From: Acidobacteriota bacterium
Lineage (GTDB): Bacteria; Acidobacteriota; Terriglobia; Acidiferrales; UBA7541
Length of the DNA stretch: 64,000 nt
Reading direction: 5' to 3'
Assembly: GCA_013287135.1 (NCBI GenBank)
Contig: JABDEK010000015.1
Location: forward strand, 1 to 64,000
Both the position numbers and the translations under genes were made by a program. Below are positions 54,530 to 62,919 of the stretch, piece by piece (position 1 is the first letter of the stretch; every line of letters starts with the position of its first letter). The notes beneath the pieces are model-generated. The model was given only the letters and a program-made list of their open reading frames with translations. It had not been told where the DNA came from and did not search any database.

Positions 54530-56272
54530 TTAATTTTTCTTCAAAAGAAAATTGGCGGCCACCAGTGCATCCGCGCCGGAACAGAAGTAGCTTCGCACGG
54601 CATCGCGCGGCTGCACCACCAAAGGTTCCCCGAACAAATTGAATGAGGTATTTACCAGAATGGGAGCAGGAGCATTTTCTCCCGACCGCTTCAGTAACTT
54701 CCAAAACAAAAGGTTGTCTTTAGAACTTACGGCATGTAAGCGTACCAAATGATCTTTCAAAAGAAATCCAGGCGGAAGATCGGCCAGCAACTTCCGCCCC
54801 GATTCTTTTGCCCGAGCCATGGTTGTTAGATAGCGTGCGTTCGGAGTGTAATCAAAATATTCAGCGCAATCTTCCTCCGGCATGGCCAACGCAAAAGGTC
54901 GAAAAGATTCGCGGTGTTTTACATAGTCGTTCAAATTTTCCTTCACATACGGGGACCATGGAGACGCCAGAAGGCTTCGGTTGCCCAGGGCCCGCGGCCC
55001 GAATTCGGCTGCTCCTTGATACCAAGCCACAATTTTCCCTGCGTGCAGCATCCGGACAGTCTCTCCAATTTTCGCTTCCTCAGAGTCGCACCATTTGTAG
55101 GAAGCCTTGCAATTGTCCAGCACGCTCTTGACCGCTTCGTTCGAAAATTCGGGCCCCCAATACGGAACTCCCGCGAAGCCCACGCGCGGTCGGCCACCTT
55201 CCCGGTGCCAGGCGAGATAGGCTGCGCCCAGGGCGGTACCTTCGATTCCTGCGGCTGGCTGCGCAAACACATTTTCAAACCGCGTATCTGATTCCACCGC
55301 AGCAACGAGCAGTGGATTTAAAAGCAACCCTCCGGCAAGGCACAGTGAGCGCGAATCGGTTTTTTGCCGCGTGGTCTCCAGCCACTCGCACAAAATCACC
55401 GCGCATGCCTGTTGCAGGCTCGCTGCAATATTCGCACGAGTCACATCGTCAGCAATTGGTTGAGCATCGACCGGCAGGCCCACGCGCCGGTAGAATTCAT
55501 CACTGAAGGAAAGCTCGCCGGCGTAACTTCGCCTGAAATATTTTGCATTCAGATGCGGAACTGCGTTCGGCGCGCTGCGCAGCGCATCCAGAAATAAGTC
55601 CAGAAAAACGGGTTCACCCGCCAATCCCAGCCATTGAGTTTTATGTTCTTCGCTATGCGGACGAAAACCGAGCAACCTGGTCACTTGCGAATAGACCCAC
55701 GCGAGCGAATTAGGAAAGGCGACAGACTTCACCTCGCGAATGCGCGTGCCTTCGCCCATACTCACGGATCCGGAGCGCCCATCTCCTAGTTCGTCGAGCG
55801 TAACGATCAGCGCACGATCGAAGGGCGAGCCAAAGAAAGCGCTGGCAGCATGACATTGATGATGTTCGAAACTCAGCACCCTGTCCGGTGGATCTCCGGC
55901 CAATTCTTTAATCAAGCGAAAATTATTCAGCTCGCGGCTGAGTTCACCGAACGCTTTGCTTATAAAGTATCCGCTGGATGCTGGTGCAAGTGCTGCCAGT
56001 CGAGCGCGAAATAATGTTTGGCGCTCCCAGGACCGCACAGGACGGCTGCCGATGGCGATATACCCGACCGCTGCTATGTCTATGTTGGCGCGTTCCAAGC
56101 AGAATTGGATTGCAGCGCGTGGAATTCCTTCCACTGTGCGAGTTCGTGTGAGCTTTCCTTCTTCAATCGCCGCGATCACTCCTTGCTCCCCGATGAGCGC
56201 CGCGGCGGGATCATGCGTCATTGCAGAAAGACCGAGAATGTACATGTCGGTTTTAATTCTTGGCGCGGACAT
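54530..56272 (-). CDS. NodU/CmcH-family carbamoyltransferase (1)
   Basis: A 580-residue enzyme. The N-terminal Kae1-like domain has EHHQCHAASAF, which binds metal and carbamoyl-adenylate, and LDELGDGRSG; the C-terminal YrdC-like part has AEFGPRALGNRSLLASP. Such enzymes move a carbamoyl group from carbamoyl phosphate to a sugar hydroxyl or an antibiotic. It is followed by YdcF at 6 bases. A second carbamoyltransferase lies 5 kb away in the same locus. Confidence 0.9.
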   Translation of the reverse strand: MSAPRIKTDMYILGLSAMTHDPAAALIGEQGVIAAIEEGKLTRTRTVEGIPRAAIQFCLERANIDIAAVGYIAIGSRPVRSWERQTLFRARLAALAPASSGYFISKAFGELSRELNNFRLIKELAGDPPDRVLSFEHHQCHAASAFFGSPFDRALIVTLDELGDGRSGSVSMGEGTRIREVKSVAFPNSLAWVYSQVTRLLGFRPHSEEHKTQWLGLAGEPVFLDLFLDALRSAPNAVPHLNAKYFRRSYAGELSFSDEFYRRVGLPVDAQPIADDVTRANIAASLQQACAVILCEWLETTRQKTDSRSLCLAGGLLLNPLLVAAVESDTRFENVFAQPAAGIEGTALGAAYLAWHREGGRPRVGFAGVPYWGPEFSNEAVKSVLDNCKASYKWCDSEEAKIGETVRMLHAGKIVAWYQGAAEFGPRALGNRSLLASPWSPYVKENLNDYVKHRESFRPFALAMPEEDCAEYFDYTPNARYLTTMARAKESGRKLLADLPPGFLLKDHLVRLHAVSSKDNLLFWKLLKRSGENAPAPILVNTSFNLFGEPLVVQPRDAVRSYFCSGADALVAANFLLKKN

Positions 56273-56308
56273 TATTACGCCCGCCAGAGTGGGCTAGGGC
56301 GCGCTAAC

Positions 56309-57523
56309 TTAGAAGCCTGTTTGGTTCGCCGAGCCTCTGCGTGAGAGCAACCCGCGTAGCCCCAACAGTGCCAAGCGAGGCTGGCTCAAACACACTCGCC
56401 AGAGAATTTTCCACGCCTCATCGCGAGAATATTCGGCAAGCGATTGTTTCGCGGGATCGTTCAACAAGTCCACCAGCTGGGTGTAGTCGGCTTGTTGAAA
56501 ATCATGAAGTGAACGGCGCAGTAGAAGGTGAAGATCGAGTTCCCGGCGCAATGTGCGCAACTCGCTGGATACTCCATGCAAAATCTGTTGAGCCACGCCG
56601 AGCGCGCCGCGAAACCCAGTGACGATACCGCCAACCGTGGTGACCTTCACTTGACCCGCGGCGTCTCCCACCAAGTACACCGACCCTTGGCCCACCCGCC
56701 GGTGCACTGGAACCCAGCGTTTGTAAACCGGAATCCGAGCCGCCTGAAACTCGAGGGGTTCAAGTTTTCGTTTTTCCAGGAACTTTTCCAAATGGCTCCG
56801 CGTTTCCGGGCCGGTCTCACCGATGATTCCCAATGCCCCGCGCGTCGCCGATTCTGGAATAAGCCAGTAAAAATAAGGAGTGTCTTGCGGTACGAACCAC
56901 ACGCGCGCAGTATCGGGAGACATATCTTTTGGCAGTGAAACAATCGCCTGCACCAACGGAACAGTTTCAAGCGGCGTCCATCCCGCCGCCTGGGCCACAC
57001 GGCTGGAAGCTCCGTCGCCGCCCACAATCGTGTCAGCGTGAACTTCTTCGCGGCTTCCGTCGATGCATCGATCGATTTCCAGCACCATCCCGCGGCCGTT
57101 GGAATGCAAGGCATGAAAGCGGCGGCCCAGTTCGACAGTCGCTCCAGCCTGTTGTGCTTCTTCCGCCAAGCCTTGAATCAAAGTTCGGCGCTCAATAATC
57201 AGGTCGGGACGCTTCAGAGATATCGTTGCCGATCGGCCGTCGGTAAAAAGTTCAAAACGGCGGATTTCGTTCACCACACTTTTCTCTGCGGCGCGTCCAA
57301 GCAAGGCGCGCATGCGATTCGTTACGATCAGGGTTCGCTCGTCGGGCTTCAGCGTCTCGATGCGTTCAAACACGCGGACGGAAATGCCCTGCCGAGCCAA
57401 TAGGGAAGCGGTAAATAGACCAGCCGCTGATCCGCCTACGACTGCCACGCTTTCAGGATTTGTGTGGGAAGTGCTGCGTACAATATTTTTCGCGTCGCGT
57501 AATTCGGGCGCCATATTCGTCAC
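56309..57523 (-). CDS. FAD-dependent oxidoreductase (geranylgeranyl reductase/hydroxylase type)
   Basis: A 404-residue flavoprotein. The Rossmann motif is VVGGSAAGLFTASLLA; the mid motif is VGGDGASSRVAQ (DG motif) and the ribityl-binding motif is YLVGDAAGQVKVTTVGG (GD motif). It resembles geranylgeranyl-reductase-family and para-hydroxybenzoate-hydroxylase-fold enzymes. It lies 36 bases before the first carbamoyltransferase, in the same direction. Its substrate may be a lipid carrier or an isoprenoid, or it may be unrelated to the sugar genes. Confidence 0.82.
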   Translation of the reverse strand: MTNMAPELRDAKNIVRSTSHTNPESVAVVGGSAAGLFTASLLARQGISVRVFERIETLKPDERTLIVTNRMRALLGRAAEKSVVNEIRRFELFTDGRSATISLKRPDLIIERRTLIQGLAEEAQQAGATVELGRRFHALHSNGRGMVLEIDRCIDGSREEVHADTIVGGDGASSRVAQAAGWTPLETVPLVQAIVSLPKDMSPDTARVWFVPQDTPYFYWLIPESATRGALGIIGETGPETRSHLEKFLEKRKLEPLEFQAARIPVYKRWVPVHRRVGQGSVYLVGDAAGQVKVTTVGGIVTGFRGALGVAQQILHGVSSELRTLRRELDLHLLLRRSLHDFQQADYTQLVDLLNDPAKQSLAEYSRDEAWKILWRVCLSQPRLALLGLRGLLSRRGSANQTGF

Positions 57524-57676
57524 GTACTATTTGCCTTTGCTTAAATTACCGGAGCGTTTCCCAGGAAGCTACCGCCGGGATTACTGTCAGCCCCGTATCC
57601 CGGGTTGTTTGATGCCCCATTAACCGAGGAAGAAGTATATATCTTAACGTCGCGCAATCAACACGGATAGCCTCTT

Positions 57677-58750
57677 TCAGCTATCGCTGGGAAGGAATGT
57701 TTTCGGTACTTTCGCCTGACGTTCATAAGGAGCGGATTCCAGCAGAAATATGACAAGCAGGCTTCCCAGAATGATCAGCCCCGCTAGTGCATAGGCGGTC
57801 GCGGCCGAATAGTAAGGGATGATAAGCGCAGCCACACCGAATAATATGGCGAACAGATACAGCGCTAGAACCGCCCCGCGATGACCTAGACCAAGGTTCG
57901 ATAGTCGATGCGCGGTATGATCCTTTCCCGGTGATGTGAAAGGCAGAAGGCCGCGACGCGCCCGAGAAATGGACACGAGCGTCGTATCAAAGATCGGCAC
58001 TCCCAGAATCAGTAGTGGAATCAGCCAGGTGATGGGGAAGGGTACGCCGTCGGGCCGCACCTTTAGTCCTAGCGTTGCCATTAAAAATCCGAGGAACATG
58101 GCACCGCCGTCACCCATAAAAATTTTGGCGGGATTGAAGTTCCAGCGCAGAAATCCCAGGGACGCGCCCAAAGCTGCGGCACCCAGACTACGAACCAGCG
58201 TCTGTCCGTTCATACTGGCCGAGATAGTGAAGAATGCGGCAGCTACCGCGGCGATTCCCGCGCATAGGCCATCCATATGGTCGAGAATGCTGAATGACGC
58301 TGTGATTCCTACAACCCAGAGCACGGTGAAGCATCCATCCAGAACTTTGCCGGTGAGCCCCGGCACAAAATTGGAAAAAAGCTGCGCGTGAATTCCGGAG
58401 GCAATCAACATCAGCGCGGCTATAGGCATCCCGACGAAGAGTTTTACTTGATGGTGCAAAAGCTTTCCATCATCCAGGAAACCGACAACCGCAAGCAAAG
58501 TAGCTCCGGAAAGTATTCCGGCGACTTGTTGCTGCGGAACGCCATGGACCGCAACCAGAATGGCAAGCGCAAAGGCAAGATAAATAGCGATGCCACCAAG
58601 AAGCGGAATCGGTTTCAGATGAACTTTACGTGGGCCGGGGCGGTCCACCATGCCATAACGCAATGCCAGATGGCGCACTGGTATCGTGAGACCCAGTGAA
58701 GCCAGCAGTGCAACAGTAAAAGCGATCCAATCGGCGTGAATGAAATTCAT
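57677..58750 (-). CDS. WecA/MraY-type undecaprenyl-phosphate sugar-1-phosphate transferase
   Basis: A 357-residue polytopic enzyme with the family motifs: MVDRPGPRKVHLKPIPLLGG, VGFLDDGK, DHMDGLCAG (catalytic Asp) and FMGDGGAMFLGF. It loads the first sugar phosphate onto undecaprenyl phosphate. The ATG at 58750 follows GGAGC at good spacing; a TTG at 58768 overlapping the upstream stop is the alternative. Starts the chain made by this locus. Confidence 0.92.
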   Translation of the reverse strand: MNFIHADWIAFTVALLASLGLTIPVRHLALRYGMVDRPGPRKVHLKPIPLLGGIAIYLAFALAILVAVHGVPQQQVAGILSGATLLAVVGFLDDGKLLHHQVKLFVGMPIAALMLIASGIHAQLFSNFVPGLTGKVLDGCFTVLWVVGITASFSILDHMDGLCAGIAAVAAAFFTISASMNGQTLVRSLGAAALGASLGFLRWNFNPAKIFMGDGGAMFLGFLMATLGLKVRPDGVPFPITWLIPLLILGVPIFDTTLVSISRARRGLLPFTSPGKDHTAHRLSNLGLGHRGAVLALYLFAILFGVAALIIPYYSAATAYALAGLIILGSLLVIFLLESAPYERQAKVPKTFLPSDS

Positions 58751-58764
58751 TGCAGTTGCTCCGC

Positions 58765-59790
58765 TCAACGCGCCGTAAGCATTTTTTCCAGAACGTCGCG
58801 GACTTGTTCTTTCTGTTTGCTCGCGAAATACCAGTCCATGGTCTTGCGCAGCCCTTCGCGAAATGGGGTTTTTGGCTCCCAGCCCATCAATTTTTTCGCC
58901 AGGGAATTATCCGCCACACGATTCGCCGGGCCTGTAGGCATGTCCGGACGCAAACGGATTTCCGCCTTCTGTCCTGAAAAGTCGAGAACCATTTTAGCGG
59001 CGTCGATCACTCGGATGCGCTCCATAGTGCCAAGATTCACTGCGGTGCCGTCATCGATTTTCTCAGCGGCACGAATTGTTCCGCTCACGATGTCGTCAAC
59101 ATAGGTCCAGTTACGTATCTGCGTTCCATCGCCCCAGACGTCAAAGGGATTCTGGCCGATAAAAGCGCGGGCGATCATGGCGATTACCGCATGATTTTCC
59201 ACTCCGCGCGGTCCGTACACGGTGAAATAGCGGCATGATGCTGCTTTCAGTCCGTGCTCGCGGTGATAGGCCTGCAGCGTCAGCTCCGCCATCAATTTTG
59301 CCCAGCCGTACATATTGTCTGCGTCGTGCGGTGGTTTCACGTCTTCTTCGCGTAGATAAAGCTCCTGCTTCGTGTCAGTCTGCATATGGTTGGGATAAAC
59401 GCAGCCCGAGGAGGCGTAAACAACTTTTTCCACGCCCGCCTTCACCGCCTCCCAGAAAACAAGCCCATCGAGAAAGAGATTCGACGCGGGGCCCGCTTGG
59501 TGCAGGTCCACGTAACCGCGCCCCCCGTGGTCGGCAGCTAAATGAAAAACAACCTGGACGCCATTCATCGCCGCACGCGTTATACCGGGCTCGCGCAAGT
59601 CAGCTTCCACGAATGTGACGCGACCATCGCTTAAATAATGTTCGATGTTCGAGAGTCTGCCGCTGGTCAGATCATCCACCACGCGCACCTGCGCGCCGCG
59701 TTCTATCAATGCGTCTACCAGATGCGATCCGATAAACGATGCCCCGCCTGTTACGAGTACTTTCTTACGAGTCCAGATGGCTGCCTCCAT
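58765..59790 (-). CDS. GDP-mannose 3,5-epimerase-like SDR enzyme
   Basis: A 341-residue extended SDR. NAD motif GGASFIGSHLV; the segment HLAADHGGRGY, then SSGCVYPN (Ser and Cys of the epimerase site) and YGWAK (Tyr-x3-Lys). The HLAAD-GG and SS-C-YP pattern matches GDP-mannose 3,5-epimerases; the exact substrate is uncertain and a UDP-sugar epimerase is possible. It lies 14 bases after the GT4 stop and just before the WecA-like gene. Confidence 0.8.
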   Translation of the reverse strand: MEAAIWTRKKVLVTGGASFIGSHLVDALIERGAQVRVVDDLTSGRLSNIEHYLSDGRVTFVEADLREPGITRAAMNGVQVVFHLAADHGGRGYVDLHQAGPASNLFLDGLVFWEAVKAGVEKVVYASSGCVYPNHMQTDTKQELYLREEDVKPPHDADNMYGWAKLMAELTLQAYHREHGLKAASCRYFTVYGPRGVENHAVIAMIARAFIGQNPFDVWGDGTQIRNWTYVDDIVSGTIRAAEKIDDGTAVNLGTMERIRVIDAAKMVLDFSGQKAEIRLRPDMPTGPANRVADNSLAKKLMGWEPKTPFREGLRKTMDWYFASKQKEQVRDVLEKMLTAR

Positions 59791-59804
59791 TTGCTAGAAA
59801 GTCG

Positions 59805-61011
59805 CTATACGTTAGAGTGATTTCCTACCTCTTCCATTACATTTACGAACCTATCAAGCTCATTGACTCTAGCATATTTGGCCGCAACTTCCCGGGCTCG
59901 GGCGCCCATTTGAGCCAACCGCGCCGGGTCCTTTCGCAATTGGACCAAAGCGGCGGCCACCGCGGCTGGGTCGTCTGGATCTGCGGAGCTTCCGCAGCCG
60001 GTTTCGGTGACGATGCGGGCAGCGTCCGTTGTGGCCGGGGCTATAGCAAGTACGGGCCTGCCAGACGCGAGAATTGAATAAAGCTTACTGGGTACCACAA
60101 CGCCCTCCAGGCCGCGCCGGACTGTGACGATGTGCACGTCGCCCGCCATCATTACGTGAGGCACTTGCTCGACCGGGAAAAATGGCAAGAAGCGTACATT
60201 TGGCGAAGATTGCGCAGAAGCTTCCAGAGTTGCACGGTTTGCTCCATCGCCTACAAACACGAGCCCTATGTTTTCGTTCCGCAAAATTTCAGCAGCTTTC
60301 AGCAGCGTATTCCACGCTCCATAAAATCCCAAATTGCCCGCATGTATCGCCACGAACGAAAAGCCGCTGCGAATTTTCTGTACCACGGGATCGCTGCGTT
60401 CCGGCAGGGATGATGGAAACGAGCTCCCGTCCCGGACTACAACCACGCGCTCCGGCGCAACACCTTTGTCAATGATGCGATCGCGCATGTCGTCGCCGAG
60501 CACTACCACCCGCGCAGCTTGTCGAAGCGCGCGGCGGTGCATTTTTTCCCAGCGGTCAACCCAGAATCCCGAATTTACGATTTCACCGCCCACGGCCATG
60601 TCCGGATACAAGTCGCGAATGTTGTATACGAACGGCCGGCCACTCATACGCGCGACGAACGCTCCGGCGATGCCTGCCACCGGTGGATCCGTCATTGCCA
60701 GAACGATGTCTGGACGAATAGCCAGAGCGCGTGGCACAGCCAAGGCGAGATACGACAGATAGTTTGAAACGCGCCGCCGCATCTGATGCCGCGGGTAGGC
60801 CGTCGAGCCCACTCGCTCGACCGTCACATTATTTCGAACATCCTTTCGCTGAAGCGAGTAAGGGTAATACTCGTCGGGATCGTACGATGGACGCCCAGCC
60901 ACCACGGTGACGCGGTGCCGCTGCGCCAGTTTCTCTGCAATTTGCACGGCCATGTTGGCAGTAGCGGAAGTATCCGGGGGGGTAATATTGATTGAGAAGA
61001 AGAATGTGCAT
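59805..61011 (-). CDS. GT4 glycosyltransferase (WbuB-like), reading frame broken at a G7 tract
   Basis: A glycosyltransferase family 4 protein of about 401 residues if restored. The N-terminus MHILLLNQYYPP (start 61011) is in one frame; after a run of seven G (60976-60982 on the plus strand) the continuation DTSATANMAVQIAEKL is in another. Removing one base restores the expected GT4 start exactly. The frame from 59805 to 60953 alone lacks the first 19 residues of the Rossmann fold. Later motifs are intact: NIRDLYPDMAV, GNLGFYGAW, and the EGVVVPSKLYSILASG donor site. It adds a sugar during polysaccharide assembly. Gaps to neighbours are 14 and 68 bases. Confidence 0.85.
60976..60982. other. 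G7 homopolymer at frameshift
   Basis: Seven consecutive G on the plus strand (C7 in the coding strand) at the point where the GT4 frame changes. It may be a sequencing or assembly slip, a mutation, or a phase-variation tract. Confidence 0.8.
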
Positions 61012-61079
61012 AATTCGTATTGCGATCCCGGCGCCGCTGGACAACTTTGGCGACGAGCGATGCTCTGGACGGCAACTCC

Positions 61080-62873
61080 CTATTTTGCGCGTTTCGCGAA
61101 GTTATCCGCGCTTTCTTCCTGCGTACCGCTTATGGTCTTTTTCTCCAAAATGAAGTTTCCCATCACCAATACATCCATTTGCGTTCGGTGGAAGCAATCC
61201 AGCGCTTCCTCCGGCCGGCAGACAATCGGTTCGTTATCGTTGAAAGATGTATTCAACACGACCGGTACCCCGGTCTGATTTCCGAAGGCTCGCAGAAGCT
61301 TCCAATACAGTGGATTCGTATTCCGGCTCACGGTTTGAAGCCGTGCCGTGCCATCCACATGAGTGGGCGCTGGAATCACACTTCGTTTTTCCGGACGCAC
61401 ATTGTAGGCAAACGTCATAAAAGGAGAAGGTTGCGTCTTTTCGAAAAATTCGGCCGTGGCTTCTTCCAAAATAGAAGGCGCGAAAGGCCTGAATATTTCC
61501 CGGTGTTTGATTCGGCGATTTAAGATGTCTTTCATTTCAGGGCGCCGCGGATCGGCAAGAATACTCCGTTGGCCCAGCGCCCGCGGACCCCATTCAACAC
61601 GCCCCTGAAACCAACCGACGATTTTTCCGTCAGCAATATGTTTTGCCGTAGTTTCAAGTAACGTCTTTTCATCCACCTCTGCGATGCTTGTCTCATCTGC
61701 CGACACTTGAAGAGACTCGATCGTCCGCGCAATATCCTGCTGGGAAAATTCCGGACCCCACCCCGCATGATCCATCACAAATTCGCGCGGGCGTCCGAGT
61801 ACTTGATGATTCAGCACGAATGCCGCTCCCACCGATAATCCTGCGTCTCCCGCGGCAGGCTGAACGTAAACGCGTTCGAATGATGAACGATCGAATATTT
61901 TCCCGTTCGCAAGGCAATTGAACGCTACGCCTCCCGCGAGGCACAACGATTTCTGTTTGGTTTTATTTGCGAGCGCGCTCCAATGAGCAGCGAGAACCTC
62001 CTCAAGCGCAGCCTGCATGCTTGCGGCAATGTTGCGATGCCGCTGTTCGAGTGGCTCGCCCTCTTTGCGCGCGGGCCCCAGCCGTTTTTCCAAGTAAGCC
62101 GAGAAAAGCCTGCCCAGTACGGGTGTGCGATTCGCCTCTCGCCAACTCATATCCGCGCCCTGGCTTTGATGCGTGAAATATTGCAGCCCCAGCCGAAACG
62201 AAAGCGGCCCATCGGCATAAACGATGCGGCGAAATTCCTCCAGAAATTCCGGCTGGCCGTAAGCCGCCAGACCCATCACTTTGTATTCGTCGCCAAATTT
62301 CCAGAAGCCGATGTATTGCGTCAACGCGGTGTAATACATCCCCAGCGAATGAGGAAAACGGATTTCTCCCAGCGCGCGCATCTTCGGCCCTTCGCCCAAG
62401 GCCCACATGCAGCTGGCAAAATCACCCAATCCATCAGCGGAGAGCACCGCGGAATTTTCGAACGGAGAAACGAAATAAGCGCTCGCCAGGTGTGCGGTGT
62501 GATGTTCGATCCGATGGAATTGCGCCCGGATATTTTCCGTGGGCATATCGAAAGCCGTCGCGAGATCCTCTTTAACGCCCGCAAAACGCCGCATCACACG
62601 CACGCGGTCTAAAGCAAAGCGCGGCATGCGCATGGCGAACCGAAGTTTTGTTCCCAGCCGCGCCCAAGGATTGCGCGGCACAGCGATGTGATCGACTTCA
62701 GAGAGTTTCACGCCGGCTTGGTTCAGACAGTACTGAATCGCGCGCGCCGGCAAGCCCGCCGCATATTTCACGCGATTGAGCCGTTCTTCTTCCACGGCCG
62801 CCAGCAATTGGCCATCAACGACGATGGCCGCTGAGGAATTTGCGTGATACGCGTTAATACCAAGAATAATCAT
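61080..62873 (-). CDS. NodU/CmcH-family carbamoyltransferase (2)
   Basis: A 597-residue paralogue of the enzyme at 54530. N-terminal site EHHTAHLASAYF, Asp in SADGLGDFAS, and the C-terminal VEWGPRALGQRSILADP. It differs enough from the first copy to suggest a separate acceptor. It starts about 46 bases after asparagine synthase and ends 68 bases before the GT4 start, in one minus-strand group. Confidence 0.9.
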   Translation of the reverse strand: MIILGINAYHANSSAAIVVDGQLLAAVEEERLNRVKYAAGLPARAIQYCLNQAGVKLSEVDHIAVPRNPWARLGTKLRFAMRMPRFALDRVRVMRRFAGVKEDLATAFDMPTENIRAQFHRIEHHTAHLASAYFVSPFENSAVLSADGLGDFASCMWALGEGPKMRALGEIRFPHSLGMYYTALTQYIGFWKFGDEYKVMGLAAYGQPEFLEEFRRIVYADGPLSFRLGLQYFTHQSQGADMSWREANRTPVLGRLFSAYLEKRLGPARKEGEPLEQRHRNIAASMQAALEEVLAAHWSALANKTKQKSLCLAGGVAFNCLANGKIFDRSSFERVYVQPAAGDAGLSVGAAFVLNHQVLGRPREFVMDHAGWGPEFSQQDIARTIESLQVSADETSIAEVDEKTLLETTAKHIADGKIVGWFQGRVEWGPRALGQRSILADPRRPEMKDILNRRIKHREIFRPFAPSILEEATAEFFEKTQPSPFMTFAYNVRPEKRSVIPAPTHVDGTARLQTVSRNTNPLYWKLLRAFGNQTGVPVVLNTSFNDNEPIVCRPEEALDCFHRTQMDVLVMGNFILEKKTISGTQEESADNFAKRAK

Positions 62874-62919
62874 CGTGCGATTGCGTCGACGGACTGCTGA
62901 AGGCCTTGGCCTCGGAAAT

